The notes under the pieces: model-generated
Told to the model about the DNA's origin: nothing
Databases searched by the model: none
What the model saw: the letters and a program-made list of their open reading frames with translations, nothing else
Assembly: GCA_025361105.1 (NCBI GenBank)
Contig: JANYAW010000152.1
Coordinates: 1 to 5,004 of the forward strand
Length of the DNA: 5,004 nt
Direction: 5' to 3'
DNA from: Rhodocyclaceae bacterium
GTDB lineage: Bacteria > Pseudomonadota > Gammaproteobacteria > Burkholderiales > Rhodocyclaceae
Part shown: piece by piece, positions 1 to 5,004 of the stretch
Numbering within the stretch: position 1 is the stretch's first letter
How the letters are laid out: every line of letters starts with the position of its first letter
Position numbers and translations under genes: made by a program

Positions 1-594
1 CATGCGCTCGATGAATTGCGCACTTTGCAAGGCCAGCGTGCCTTGGCTGGTCATGGCTTCAAGCAGACTCAAATCCTGCTTGGTAAATTTCCCGCTGCGC
101 TTATTCAGCGTTTGCGCGACGCCGATGATTTCGCCTTTCACCGTTTTGATCGGCACACACAAAATATTGCGGGTCAGGAAGCCAGTCTGTTCATCGATGG
201 AACGATTGAATCGATCGTCGGCATAGGCATCGTGAATAATCAACGCTTCGCCGGCAGTGAACACATACCCGGCCACACCGCTGGTGTTCAGGATGCGAAT
301 TTCGCGTTGAATATTGCCTTGCGCCACGCGCGAATACAGTTCGTTGGTATCGGGATCGTTAAGAAACAATGAGCCGCGCTCGGCGTTAAGTTCTGCCGTG
401 GTCATTTCGACCAATGCTTTGAGCACTTCGTCCAGCGTGCCATAGCCCGCCATACGCCGTGTGACTTCAAGCAGCAATTCAGCGTGTCGCAAGCGACGAT
501 TGTTCTCGACATCGCCACGCGTGCGTGCGCCGCTCACGCCGCTTACCTTGGTCGGCGATTCAGCTTCTAAATCGGACGGGTCATCTTGCTTCAC
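1..594 (-). CDS. GAF-domain signalling protein, N-terminal part (runs off the left edge)
   Basis: The open minus-strand frame gives 198 codons before the window ends, with no stop. The first ~55 residues are polar and charged. Residues ~55-195 form a GAF domain, with the stretches ERGSLFLND (72-80), GVAGYVFTAGEAL (106-118), DDRFNRSIDEQTGF (126-139), RNILCVPIK (142-150) and GEIIGVAQTLNK (154-165). NK at 164-165, F170 and D174 fit the NKXnFX3DE motif of cAMP/cGMP-binding GAF domains in phosphodiesterases and cyanobacterial CyaB cyclases, but Leu175 replaces the final Glu. By family knowledge such a domain senses a small ligand and controls an attached output domain, often after a second GAF domain. 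That output lies outside the window, so cyclase, phosphodiesterase, phosphatase or other cannot be decided. The GTG start at 594 is chosen because it overlaps the stop of the upstream gene by 14 bases and follows a GGAG; upstream in-frame codons would lie inside that gene. The two are probably translationally coupled. GAF identity is secure; full function is open. Confidence 0.88.
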   Translation of the reverse strand, partial: MKQDDPSDLEAESPTKVSGVSGARTRGDVENNRRLRHAELLLEVTRRMAGYGTLDEVLKALVEMTTAELNAERGSLFLNDPDTNELYSRVAQGNIQREIRILNTSGVAGYVFTAGEALIIHDAYADDRFNRSIDEQTGFLTRNILCVPIKTVKGEIIGVAQTLNKRSGKFTKQDLSLLEAMTSQGTLALQSAQFIERM

Positions 595-1249
595 GATGCA
601 CGTTCTCCAGTTGGTCACGCAGCGCCGAAATGGTGGCATGCAGCTGCGCGTTTTCGTCGGCAAATTGCGTATGTGCCTGACGCACTGCATTGTCCCTGTC
701 GAGCTGTTGTAACTCAAGTCTTTCGCGCAAACTGGCCACGGTTTTTTTCAATTGATCAATCTCGCCGTGCGAACCGGCTTGCGTAGCACGCACTGCCGCG
801 TCGGTATCCGCGCGGGTCTTTTCCAGTTCGTCGCGCAGTGTTCCGGCGGTGGCTTTCATTTGCTGCATCTCGTTGTGGCCCAGCACGCGCTCCTGCTGCA
901 CCGCATGCGCGTGATCGGCGCGACCTCTTTCCAATTCGTCGCGCAGCGCCGCAGCGGTGGACTTGAGCTGGCGAATTTCCTGGTCCGCCGCTGCCCGCTC
1001 TTGCTGCACCAGACGCAATCGTTCAATTCGTCCGTGTTCCAATTCATCGCGCAGGGTGCCGACGGTAATTTTCAATTGATTGATTTCTGTCGCGCTGGCT
1101 TGCCCGATACGCAAGGCATCGGCATGACGATCTGCTTGAACTTGTTCGAGTTCGCCACGCAAGGCGATGACCGTGCGTTTCAAGTCGCGCACATCGGCAA
1201 GCGCAAGCGTTAAATCATCTTGAAGATCGTAGTCGGCAATCGCATTCAT
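581..1249 (-). CDS. Coiled-coil protein of 36-residue tandem repeats, 222 aa
   Basis: I do not recognise a named family. After a 22-residue acidic head, the protein is five repeats of exactly 36 residues (residues 23-58, 59-94, 95-130, 131-166, 167-202) and a 20-residue partial sixth. A repeat begins LKxTVxxLRDELE and ends near EIxQ. Hydrophobic residues fall at repeat positions 1, 5, 8, 12, 23, 30 and 34; the rest is mostly Glu, Asp, Arg, Gln and Ala. No Pro, Cys or Trp is present, and there is no signal peptide or membrane segment, so a long cytoplasmic helical rod or coiled coil is expected. The ATG at 1249 is the first possible start: an in-frame TAA lies 12 codons upstream with no start codon between. 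No clear Shine-Dalgarno sequence precedes it. The stop overlaps the GTG of the downstream GAF-protein gene by 14 bases, suggesting a two-gene operon and a scaffold or partner role for that sensor (inference). Similarity to SMC-like or filament proteins would be generic coiled-coil similarity only. Confidence 0.85.
   Translation of the reverse strand: MNAIADYDLQDDLTLALADVRDLKRTVIALRGELEQVQADRHADALRIGQASATEINQLKITVGTLRDELEHGRIERLRLVQQERAAADQEIRQLKSTAAALRDELERGRADHAHAVQQERVLGHNEMQQMKATAGTLRDELEKTRADTDAAVRATQAGSHGEIDQLKKTVASLRERLELQQLDRDNAVRQAHTQFADENAQLHATISALRDQLENVHREAR
584..1183 (-). repeat. 108-bp coding tandem repeat, 5 full copies and one partial
   Basis: Copies occupy 1183-1076, 1075-968, 967-860, 859-752 and 751-644, with a 60-base partial copy at 643-584. 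Unit length is conserved exactly, while the sequence has diverged. The best-kept part encodes the TLRDELE block, visible on the plus strand as variants of AATTCGTCGCGCAG spaced 108 bases apart. The divergence argues that the duplications are old and that the period, rather than the exact sequence, is under selection. Confidence 0.9.
605..608 (-). promoter_or_regulatory. Ribosome binding site for the GAF-protein GTG start
   Basis: GGAG on the minus strand lies 10 bases before the GTG at 594, inside the last codons of the upstream coiled-coil gene. It supports the GTG start and a coupled or re-initiating mode of translation. The spacing is slightly long. Confidence 0.5.
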
Positions 1250-1288
1250 GGCTGGTGTGAAGCAACGGCAGAGTGCACCAAGACTTTA

Positions 1289-1294
1289 ATCATA
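1289..1294 (-). promoter_or_regulatory. Possible -10 box for the coiled-coil/GAF operon
   Basis: TATGAT on the minus strand lies 39 bases before the ATG at 1249, between that gene and the tRNA. I see no convincing -35 hexamer at 16-18 bases upstream, so transcription could also continue from the tRNA gene just upstream, which lies on the same strand. Weak call. Confidence 0.25.
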
Positions 1295-1338
1295 TCAGCC
1301 AACACTCTGAAACAGTGACGTTTTTTATTGCAGGCGGC

Positions 1339-1414
1339 TGGCGCCCCCAGCACGAATCGAACGTGCGACCCCTTCCTTAGGAGGGAAGTGCTCTATCCAC
1401 TGAGCTATGGAGGC
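1339..1414 (-). tRNA. tRNA-Arg, anticodon CCT
   Basis: This 76-base gene folds into a full cloverleaf. The acceptor stem is GCCTCCA with TGGGGGC (7 pairs, one G-T). The D stem is GCTC/GAGC, the anticodon stem CTTCC/GGAAG and the T stem GCACG/CGTGC with loop TTCGATT. The anticodon loop CTCCTAA gives anticodon CCT, reading the Arg codon AGG. The variable loop is five bases. The discriminator is G and the CCA end is encoded (1341-1339). A TAAAAT box sits 8 bases before the 5' end, but I find no matching -35 and no clear terminator after it. The coiled-coil gene follows on the same strand 89 bases on. No integrase or duplicated tRNA 3' end is visible, so there is no sign that it serves as an integration site here. 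Confidence 0.97.
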
Positions 1415-1438
1415 GAGCTTGGATTTTAGCTGCTGACC

Positions 1439-1444
1439 TATAAT
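1439..1444 (+). promoter_or_regulatory. Probable -10 box for the ABC-F gene
   Basis: A perfect TATAAT lies in the divergent region upstream of the ABC-F gene; transcription would start near 1451 and leave a leader of about 85 bases. The -35 is poor: AGCTTG at 17-base spacing, or TTGGAT at a short 14-base spacing. The box lies close to the 5' end of the oppositely oriented tRNA gene, so the two promoters must nearly overlap. Confidence 0.4.
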
Positions 1445-1466
1445 TCGCGCCGCAGTTTTACTCTTT

Positions 1467-1487
1467 GGATGACAAGTTTTTTCATCC
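1467..1487 (+). repeat. Inverted repeat in the ABC-F leader
   Basis: GGATGA and TCATCC form a perfect 6-base stem around a 9-base loop containing a run of T. It falls in the predicted leader between the TATAAT box and the ATG at 1536. It could be an operator or a leader hairpin, or chance. No T run follows the stem, so it is not a normal intrinsic terminator. Confidence 0.35.
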
Positions 1488-1535
1488 GGCCTCTCGCCTC
1501 ATTGCGCTACCGTGCGCCACCCCTCATTGACACCC

Positions 1536-3518
1536 ATGCCCTTACTGACTCTCGACCGCGCTTGCCTCGCTTTCGGCCATGTTGCACTCCTCGATCACAC
1601 CGCGCTGCAAATTGACGCAGGCGAACGCATAGGCTTGATTGGGCGCAACGGCAGTGGCAAATCTAGTTTGCTAAAAGCCTTGTGCGGCAAAGGTGCGTTG
1701 GATGATGGCGTGTTGTGGGTCGAGACCGGATTGAAGCTGAGTTACGTGCCGCAGGAGCCGGAATTCGCGGCAGGCAGTAGTGTGTTTGATGCGGTGACCG
1801 AGGGCTTGGGCGAGGTCAGTCGATTGCTGACGGATTACCACCATGCGGTGGTGCGAGTTGGTGCTGGCGACACGCCGTCATACGACGCCGATATGGAAAT
1901 GCTGCACGATTTGCAGGAACAACTCGAAGCCAAGGACGGCTGGCGATTGACCCAGCGCGTCGAGCAAATGCTGGCGCGGCTCAATCTGAATGGCGAAGTG
2001 GATGTCGCGACGCTCTCCGGTGGAAACAAAAAACGCGTCGCACTGGCGCAAGCTCTGGTTGCCGCGCCGGATTTGTTGTTGCTCGACGAGCCGACCAACC
2101 ACCTTGATGTCGACGGCATAGTGTGGCTGGAAGAATTACTCAAAAATCATCCGGGCGCAGCGATGCTGATTACCCACGACCGGACTTTTTTGGATGCGGT
2201 ATCGACGCGCATTGTCGAATTGGATCGCGGCGAATTGCGCAGTTATCCGGGAAGTTTTTTCGCTTATCAAGAGCGCAAAGAATTCCAATTGAATGAAGAA
2301 GCGCTGGCCAATGCGCGTGCCGATAAATTGCTGGCGCAGGAAGAAATCTGGATTCGCAAAGGCGTGGAAGCGCGGCGCACGCGGGCGGTTGGGCGCATCA
2401 AGCGGCTGGAAGCCCTGCGTTCTGCGCGCGTCGCAAGGCGGGAACAGCTCGGCAAGGTTGATTTCCGCCTGGCGCGCGGCGACGAATCTGGCAAGCTGGT
2501 GGCGGAGTTGGAAAACGTCAGCAAGTCGTTTGGCGAGCGACGCATCGTCAGCCACATATCCTGCCGCATACAGCGCGGCGACAAGATAGGTTTAATCGGT
2601 CCCAATGGTTGCGGTAAGACGACACTGTTGCGCCTGATTCTGGGTGAACTGGAAGCTGATGCGGGTGAAGTGCGGCTCGGCACGAAGCTCGAAGTCGCCT
2701 ATTTCGATCAATTCCGCACCCAGCTCGATCCCGAGGCGACGCTGGCCGAAGTCATCAGCCCCGGCTCTGAATACGTGGAATTTCGCGGCGCGCGGCAACA
2801 CGTGATTGGTTATCTCGGCGATTTCCTATTCGCACCGGAACGCGCTCGCTCGCCGGTGAAGTCACTCTCGGGCGGCGAGCGCAATCGTTTGCTGCTAGCA
2901 CGTTTGTTCGCCAAGCCAGCCAATTTGCTGGTGCTGGATGAACCGACCAACGATCTCGATATAGAAACTCTGGAGTTGCTCGAAGCCCTGTTGCAGGATT
3001 ATCCCGGCACGGTATTTCTGGTCAGCCATGACCGTGCGTTTCTGGATAACGTCGTGACGCAAAGTATCGTCAGTGAAGGGCAGGGGCGCTGGAAGGAATA
3101 CGTTGGTGGATACGCAGACTGGGTGCGACAACGGGTAACGGTGAGCGGTGTAGCGAGCGCCACAGCAGCGAAATCGCCAGTTGATGCTGTGAAGGAGTCT
3201 CGGCTTAGTACAGCCGAGCCGCTTTACGGGCGCGAAGCAGTGCTTCACGAAACCCCCGTTCCGCCGCCGTTAGCTAATAAAACTGCACAAAAAACCAAAC
3301 TCAGCTTCAAAGAGCAACGTGAACTGGATCAATTGCCGGAAAAAATCGCCGCCCTGGAAGTCGAACAAAAAGCGCTGCACGCACGCTTTAGCGAGCCAGC
3401 TTTTTTTCAAGGCCAAAGCGAAGCCGTGCGTACTGTGCAAACGCGACTCGCCGCCGTCGAGCGTGAAATCGAAACGGCAATGAGTCGATGGGAAGCGCTG
3501 GAAGCGAAATCGACATAG
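1536..3518 (+). CDS. uup: Uup-like ABC-F ATPase, 660 aa
   Basis: This is a complete soluble protein with two ABC ATPase domains and no membrane segments, the hallmark of ABC-F proteins. Domain 1 has Walker A GRNGSGKSS (36-44), signature LSGGNKKR (160-167), Walker B with DEPTNHLD (184-191) and switch His214. An Arg/Lys/Glu-rich helical linker (~245-310), the part that contacts P-site tRNA in ABC-F proteins, follows. Domain 2 has GPNGCGKTT (355-363), LSGGERNR (444-451), DEPTNDLD (468-475) and His498. Both catalytic Glu (185 and 469) are present, so ATP hydrolysis should be intact. The C-terminal ~75 residues, from KLSFKEQRELDQLP, form the coiled-coil tail typical of Uup, which in E. coli binds nucleic acid. 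Family knowledge places Uup on the ribosome and links its loss to raised precise transposon excision. Length is slightly above E. coli Uup (~635), partly from a longer disordered linker (~535-585). The ATG at 1536 is preferred over a GTG at 1512 because MPLLTLDRA is the usual family start; no strong Shine-Dalgarno sequence is seen for either. Confidence 0.93.
   Translation: MPLLTLDRACLAFGHVALLDHTALQIDAGERIGLIGRNGSGKSSLLKALCGKGALDDGVLWVETGLKLSYVPQEPEFAAGSSVFDAVTEGLGEVSRLLTDYHHAVVRVGAGDTPSYDADMEMLHDLQEQLEAKDGWRLTQRVEQMLARLNLNGEVDVATLSGGNKKRVALAQALVAAPDLLLLDEPTNHLDVDGIVWLEELLKNHPGAAMLITHDRTFLDAVSTRIVELDRGELRSYPGSFFAYQERKEFQLNEEALANARADKLLAQEEIWIRKGVEARRTRAVGRIKRLEALRSARVARREQLGKVDFRLARGDESGKLVAELENVSKSFGERRIVSHISCRIQRGDKIGLIGPNGCGKTTLLRLILGELEADAGEVRLGTKLEVAYFDQFRTQLDPEATLAEVISPGSEYVEFRGARQHVIGYLGDFLFAPERARSPVKSLSGGERNRLLLARLFAKPANLLVLDEPTNDLDIETLELLEALLQDYPGTVFLVSHDRAFLDNVVTQSIVSEGQGRWKEYVGGYADWVRQRVTVSGVASATAAKSPVDAVKESRLSTAEPLYGREAVLHETPVPPPLANKTAQKTKLSFKEQRELDQLPEKIAALEVEQKALHARFSEPAFFQGQSEAVRTVQTRLAAVEREIETAMSRWEALEAKST
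3199..3218 (+). repeat. Perfect 7-bp inverted repeat inside the Uup linker
   Basis: CTCGGCT and AGCCGAG surround a 6-base spacer TAGTAC. It lies in the part of the gene encoding the poorly conserved linker before the C-terminal tail. See also the imperfect palindrome at 3231-3249. Confidence 0.6.
3231..3249 (+). repeat. Imperfect 9-bp palindrome inside the Uup linker
   Basis: CGCGAAGCA and TGCTTCACG flank a single central G, pairing at 8 of 9 positions. A further pair, GTGAAG (3189-3194) and CTTCAC (3243-3248), encloses the hairpin at 3199-3218, so the 60-base block could fold as a compound stem-loop. Confidence 0.55.
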
Positions 3519-3619
3519 CGCAAACTAAGTGTAACCACAGCGAAGCGCTGGTCTTCCAAAGCTAACGAAAAACGCGAATCCATCGGTATCATAGGCAGCA
3601 TTAACCAAACGCATTTTTC

Positions 3620-3643
3620 AAGCGGATTGCAAAGCGGATTTCA
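3620..3643 (+). repeat. 12-bp tandem duplication upstream of the reductase gene
   Basis: AAGCGGATTGCA is followed directly by AAGCGGATTTCA (11 of 12 identical). It is the only clear structure in the 157-base gap 3519-3675 apart from the ribosome binding site. That gap shows no convincing terminator for the ABC-F gene and no well-spaced -35/-10 pair. The duplication could be an operator-like half-site pair or simple slippage. Confidence 0.6.
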
Positions 3644-3665
3644 ATACATTCACGACGAAGTATTC

Positions 3666-3671
3666 AGGAGG
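3666..3671 (+). promoter_or_regulatory. Strong ribosome binding site of the reductase gene
   Basis: AGGAGG is a full match to the 16S rRNA anti-Shine-Dalgarno core, ending 4 bases before the ATG at 3676. It fixes the start of the reductase and therefore shows that the unusual basic N-terminal extension is translated. It is much stronger than the sites before the other genes in the window. Confidence 0.85.
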
Positions 3672-3675
3672 CAAT

Positions 3676-4839
3676 ATGGCAACCAAAGCGACCAAGACCA
3701 AGACCAAAACCACGACCCCACGTAGCGCTCCCAAAGCCAAGGCATCGCCCGCTGCCAAACTGGCCGCTGCGCCCAGTGCGGCGAAGGTGACCAACACCAC
3801 GCGCGCGGCCCGGTCGGCGCGTGATTCAGTGATGAGCACGGTCTCGAGCGTGATTGAGGCGAATCCGCTGGGCAAGGCAGTGAAAGCGACCAGAGCCGTT
3901 TCACGTGCGGTGGTCAAGACCCGCCGTGCCAGCCTGCTGAGCAAGGCGATCCGCAACAAAGTGGTGGTCGTTACCGGTGCCACGGCGGGCATCGGCGAGG
4001 ATGCCGCAATCAAATTGGCCAAGGCCGGCGCAATTGTGATTCTGGCCGCGCGTACGCCTGAGAAACTCGATGCGACACTGGCCAAAATCAAAGCCGATGG
4101 CGGCAAAGCATTTGCGTATTCGTGCGACATTTCCGACTTGGCTGACTGCGATCGTTTCGTCAAAACCGTTCTCGACAAGCACGGCCACGTGGATGTCCTG
4201 GTCAATAACGCCGGACGCTCGATTCGTCGCTCGCTGAAATATTCATTTGATCGTTTTCATGATTTCGAGCGAACGATGCAGTTGAATTACTTTGGCGCGG
4301 TACGCTTGATCATGGGTTTTGCGCCATTGATGCTGGAGCGCAAATCGGGACAAATCATCAATATTTCTTCGATAGGCGTGTTGACCAACGCACCGCGCTT
4401 TTCAGCCTACGTCGCATCGAAGGCTGCGCTGGACGCATTTTCAACCTGCGCAGCTTCTGAATTCTCTGACCGAAAAGTCGACTTCACTACCATCTACATG
4501 CCATTAGTGGCAACGGCGATGACGGCACCGACCAAAATGTACAAAGCATTTCCGATGCTGACGCCTGACGAGGCCTCGGAAATGATCGTCGACGCGGTGA
4601 TTGATCGACCGAAACGCATTGCCACCGGCTTGGGCTTGGCCGGTGCGGTGTCCCATGCGCTGACACCAAAAATCAGTGAATACATTCTGAACCAGGCCTA
4701 TAACCTGTTTCCCGATTCAGCTGCGGCGCGTGGCCTGACTGAGGCCGAGGCGGCTGCCGAAGAAAAGAAATTGCCGAAGGGAAAAGTGGATATGGCGCGC
4801 CAATTGTTTGCGCAGGTGTTCAACGGCGTCCATTGGTAA
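3676..4839 (+). CDS. Acr1-like fatty acyl-CoA reductase (SDR) with a basic N-terminal extension, 387 aa
   Basis: Residues ~93-350 are a classical short-chain dehydrogenase. The cofactor motif is TGATAGIG (100-107), followed by Asp151 in CDISD and NNAG (177-180). The catalytic tetrad is Asn204, Ser232, Tyr245 and Lys249 (YVASK). Arg126 after the second strand suggests NADPH. The core matches what I recall of Acinetobacter Acr1, which reduces long-chain acyl-CoA to fatty aldehyde for wax-ester synthesis: NNAGRSIRR, SFDRFHDFERTMQLNYFGAV, INISSIGVL, FSAYVASKAALDAF, IYMPLV, RPKRIAT, NLFP and a terminal HW. The likely reaction is therefore acyl-CoA to aldehyde, though the true substrate is inferred. 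Acr1 itself is ~295 residues; this protein has about 80-90 extra at the N terminus. Residues 1-40 are Lys/Thr/Ala/Pro-rich like a histone H1 or AlgP/PhaF tail, and ~41-92 form a basic amphipathic helical stretch (RAARSARDSV, KAVKATRAVSRAVV). No signal peptide is seen. A strong AGGAGG fixes the start. No wax synthase or acyl-CoA ligase is visible nearby; the gene may have its own promoter. Confidence 0.9.
   Translation: MATKATKTKTKTTTPRSAPKAKASPAAKLAAAPSAAKVTNTTRAARSARDSVMSTVSSVIEANPLGKAVKATRAVSRAVVKTRRASLLSKAIRNKVVVVTGATAGIGEDAAIKLAKAGAIVILAARTPEKLDATLAKIKADGGKAFAYSCDISDLADCDRFVKTVLDKHGHVDVLVNNAGRSIRRSLKYSFDRFHDFERTMQLNYFGAVRLIMGFAPLMLERKSGQIINISSIGVLTNAPRFSAYVASKAALDAFSTCAASEFSDRKVDFTTIYMPLVATAMTAPTKMYKAFPMLTPDEASEMIVDAVIDRPKRIATGLGLAGAVSHALTPKISEYILNQAYNLFPDSAAARGLTEAEAAAEEKKLPKGKVDMARQLFAQVFNGVHW
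3691..3708 (+). repeat. Short ACCAAR hexamer repeat encoding Thr-Lys
   Basis: ACCAAG, ACCAAG and ACCAAA stand in tandem, and a further ACCAAA lies just upstream at 3682-3687. They encode the (Thr-Lys)n start of the basic tail. The six-base unit keeps the frame, so copy number could change without breaking the protein. Confidence 0.6.
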
Positions 4840-4892
4840 GCGCGCAGCCATCATGCATACCATCAGTCGACTGCGACATTCTCTGCAAAGAC

Positions 4893-5004
4893 ATGCCTGA
4901 TATGCAGTGTCCAACAGAAGTGGAATGGAAGTTCAAACACAAACTGTACGCCGAGTTTGTGGTGGCCGAGTATTTGAACAGTAATTGTGTTTGGTACGAG
5001 ATCG
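4893..5004 (+). CDS. Start of an unidentified open frame (runs off the right edge)
   Basis: The frame is open from ATG 4893 (a second in-frame ATG is at 4902) to the window end, 37 codons. The peptide contains EVEWKFKHKLYAEFVVAEYL, with a mixed hydrophobic and charged pattern and codon use like the neighbouring genes, so real coding is plausible. No domain is recognisable at this length. No Shine-Dalgarno sequence is obvious before either ATG, and the frame has no stop back to the end of the reductase gene, so the start is uncertain. It lies 53 bases after the reductase gene on the same strand with no visible terminator between, so it may be co-transcribed. Confidence 0.4.
   Translation, partial: MPDMQCPTEVEWKFKHKLYAEFVVAEYLNSNCVWYEI

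Noticed and set aside
752..1213. A 153-codon plus-strand frame opposite the coiled-coil gene
   Set aside because: It repeats with the same 108-base period because it mirrors the true repeat gene, starts without a ribosome binding site and has no recognisable domain.
1306..1327. T run after CACT/AGTG as a plus-strand terminator
   Set aside because: The stem is only four pairs and no plus-strand gene lies upstream to be terminated; in the minus direction, in which the tRNA is read, the run is A.
1339..1414. tRNA gene as an integration site for a mobile element
   Set aside because: There is no integrase, no repeated tRNA 3' end and no change in base composition nearby within the window.
1512..1535. 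GTG at 1512 as the start of the ABC-F protein
   Set aside because: It adds eight residues not expected in the family, whereas the ATG at 1536 gives the usual MPLL-type beginning. Neither has a clear ribosome binding site, so this is not absolute.
1469..1612. Small upstream open frame (ATG 1469) overlapping the ABC-F start, as a possible attenuator peptide
   Set aside because: It has no Shine-Dalgarno sequence, lies in another frame, runs far into the ABC-F gene, and its peptide is compositionally odd.
2136..2683. Minus-strand frames of about 138 codons opposite the ABC-F gene
   Set aside because: The plus strand encodes conserved ABC motifs right through this stretch; the antisense products look like nothing known.
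3538..3550. Hairpin CAGCG/CGCTG after the ABC-F stop as a terminator
   Set aside because: The stem is five pairs with a 3-base loop and no T run follows.
3618..4205. A 195-codon minus-strand frame opposite the reductase gene
   Set aside because: It is low-complexity Ala/Leu/Val/Thr sequence produced by the complement of Lys/Ala/Thr codons. The plus frame has an SDR domain and a strong ribosome binding site.

Overview
The window is a chromosomal stretch from a moderately GC-rich Gram-negative bacterium. It is most likely a betaproteobacterium, although this rests only on the general look of the proteins (a Uup-type ABC-F protein, a tandem-GAF-type sensor, a tRNA gene with an encoded CCA end) and is an inference. 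It contains no transposase, integrase, CRISPR array or phage gene.

Left third, minus strand (1-1249): a two-gene unit. Upstream is a 222-residue all-helical protein built from five exact-length 36-residue repeats plus a partial sixth. Its stop codon overlaps by 14 bases the GTG start of a GAF-domain protein that runs off the left edge. The GAF domain carries most of the NKFDE-type motif of cyclic-nucleotide-binding GAF domains, so a signalling enzyme (nucleotide cyclase, phosphodiesterase or similar) is likely, but its catalytic part is outside the window.

Centre (1250-1535): a short divergent control region containing a tRNA-Arg gene with anticodon CCT on the minus strand. It also holds a perfect TATAAT box reading towards the plus-strand ABC-F gene and a small inverted repeat in that gene's leader.

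Right two thirds, plus strand (1536-4839): a complete Uup-like ABC-F ATPase, expected to act on the ribosome, then a 157-base gap, then a short-chain dehydrogenase/reductase. The reductase core strongly resembles the Acinetobacter fatty acyl-CoA reductase Acr1. It is preceded by an extra Lys/Ala/Thr-rich, histone-H1-like and then amphipathic N-terminal segment of about 90 residues, the most unusual protein architecture in the window. The last 112 bases hold the beginning of an unidentified open frame.

The genes do not form one pathway. They look like neighbouring units: signalling (left), translation (tRNA and ABC-F) and lipid metabolism (right). The best candidates for something not described before are the 36-residue-repeat coiled-coil protein coupled to the GAF sensor, and the basic-tail/acyl-CoA-reductase fusion.
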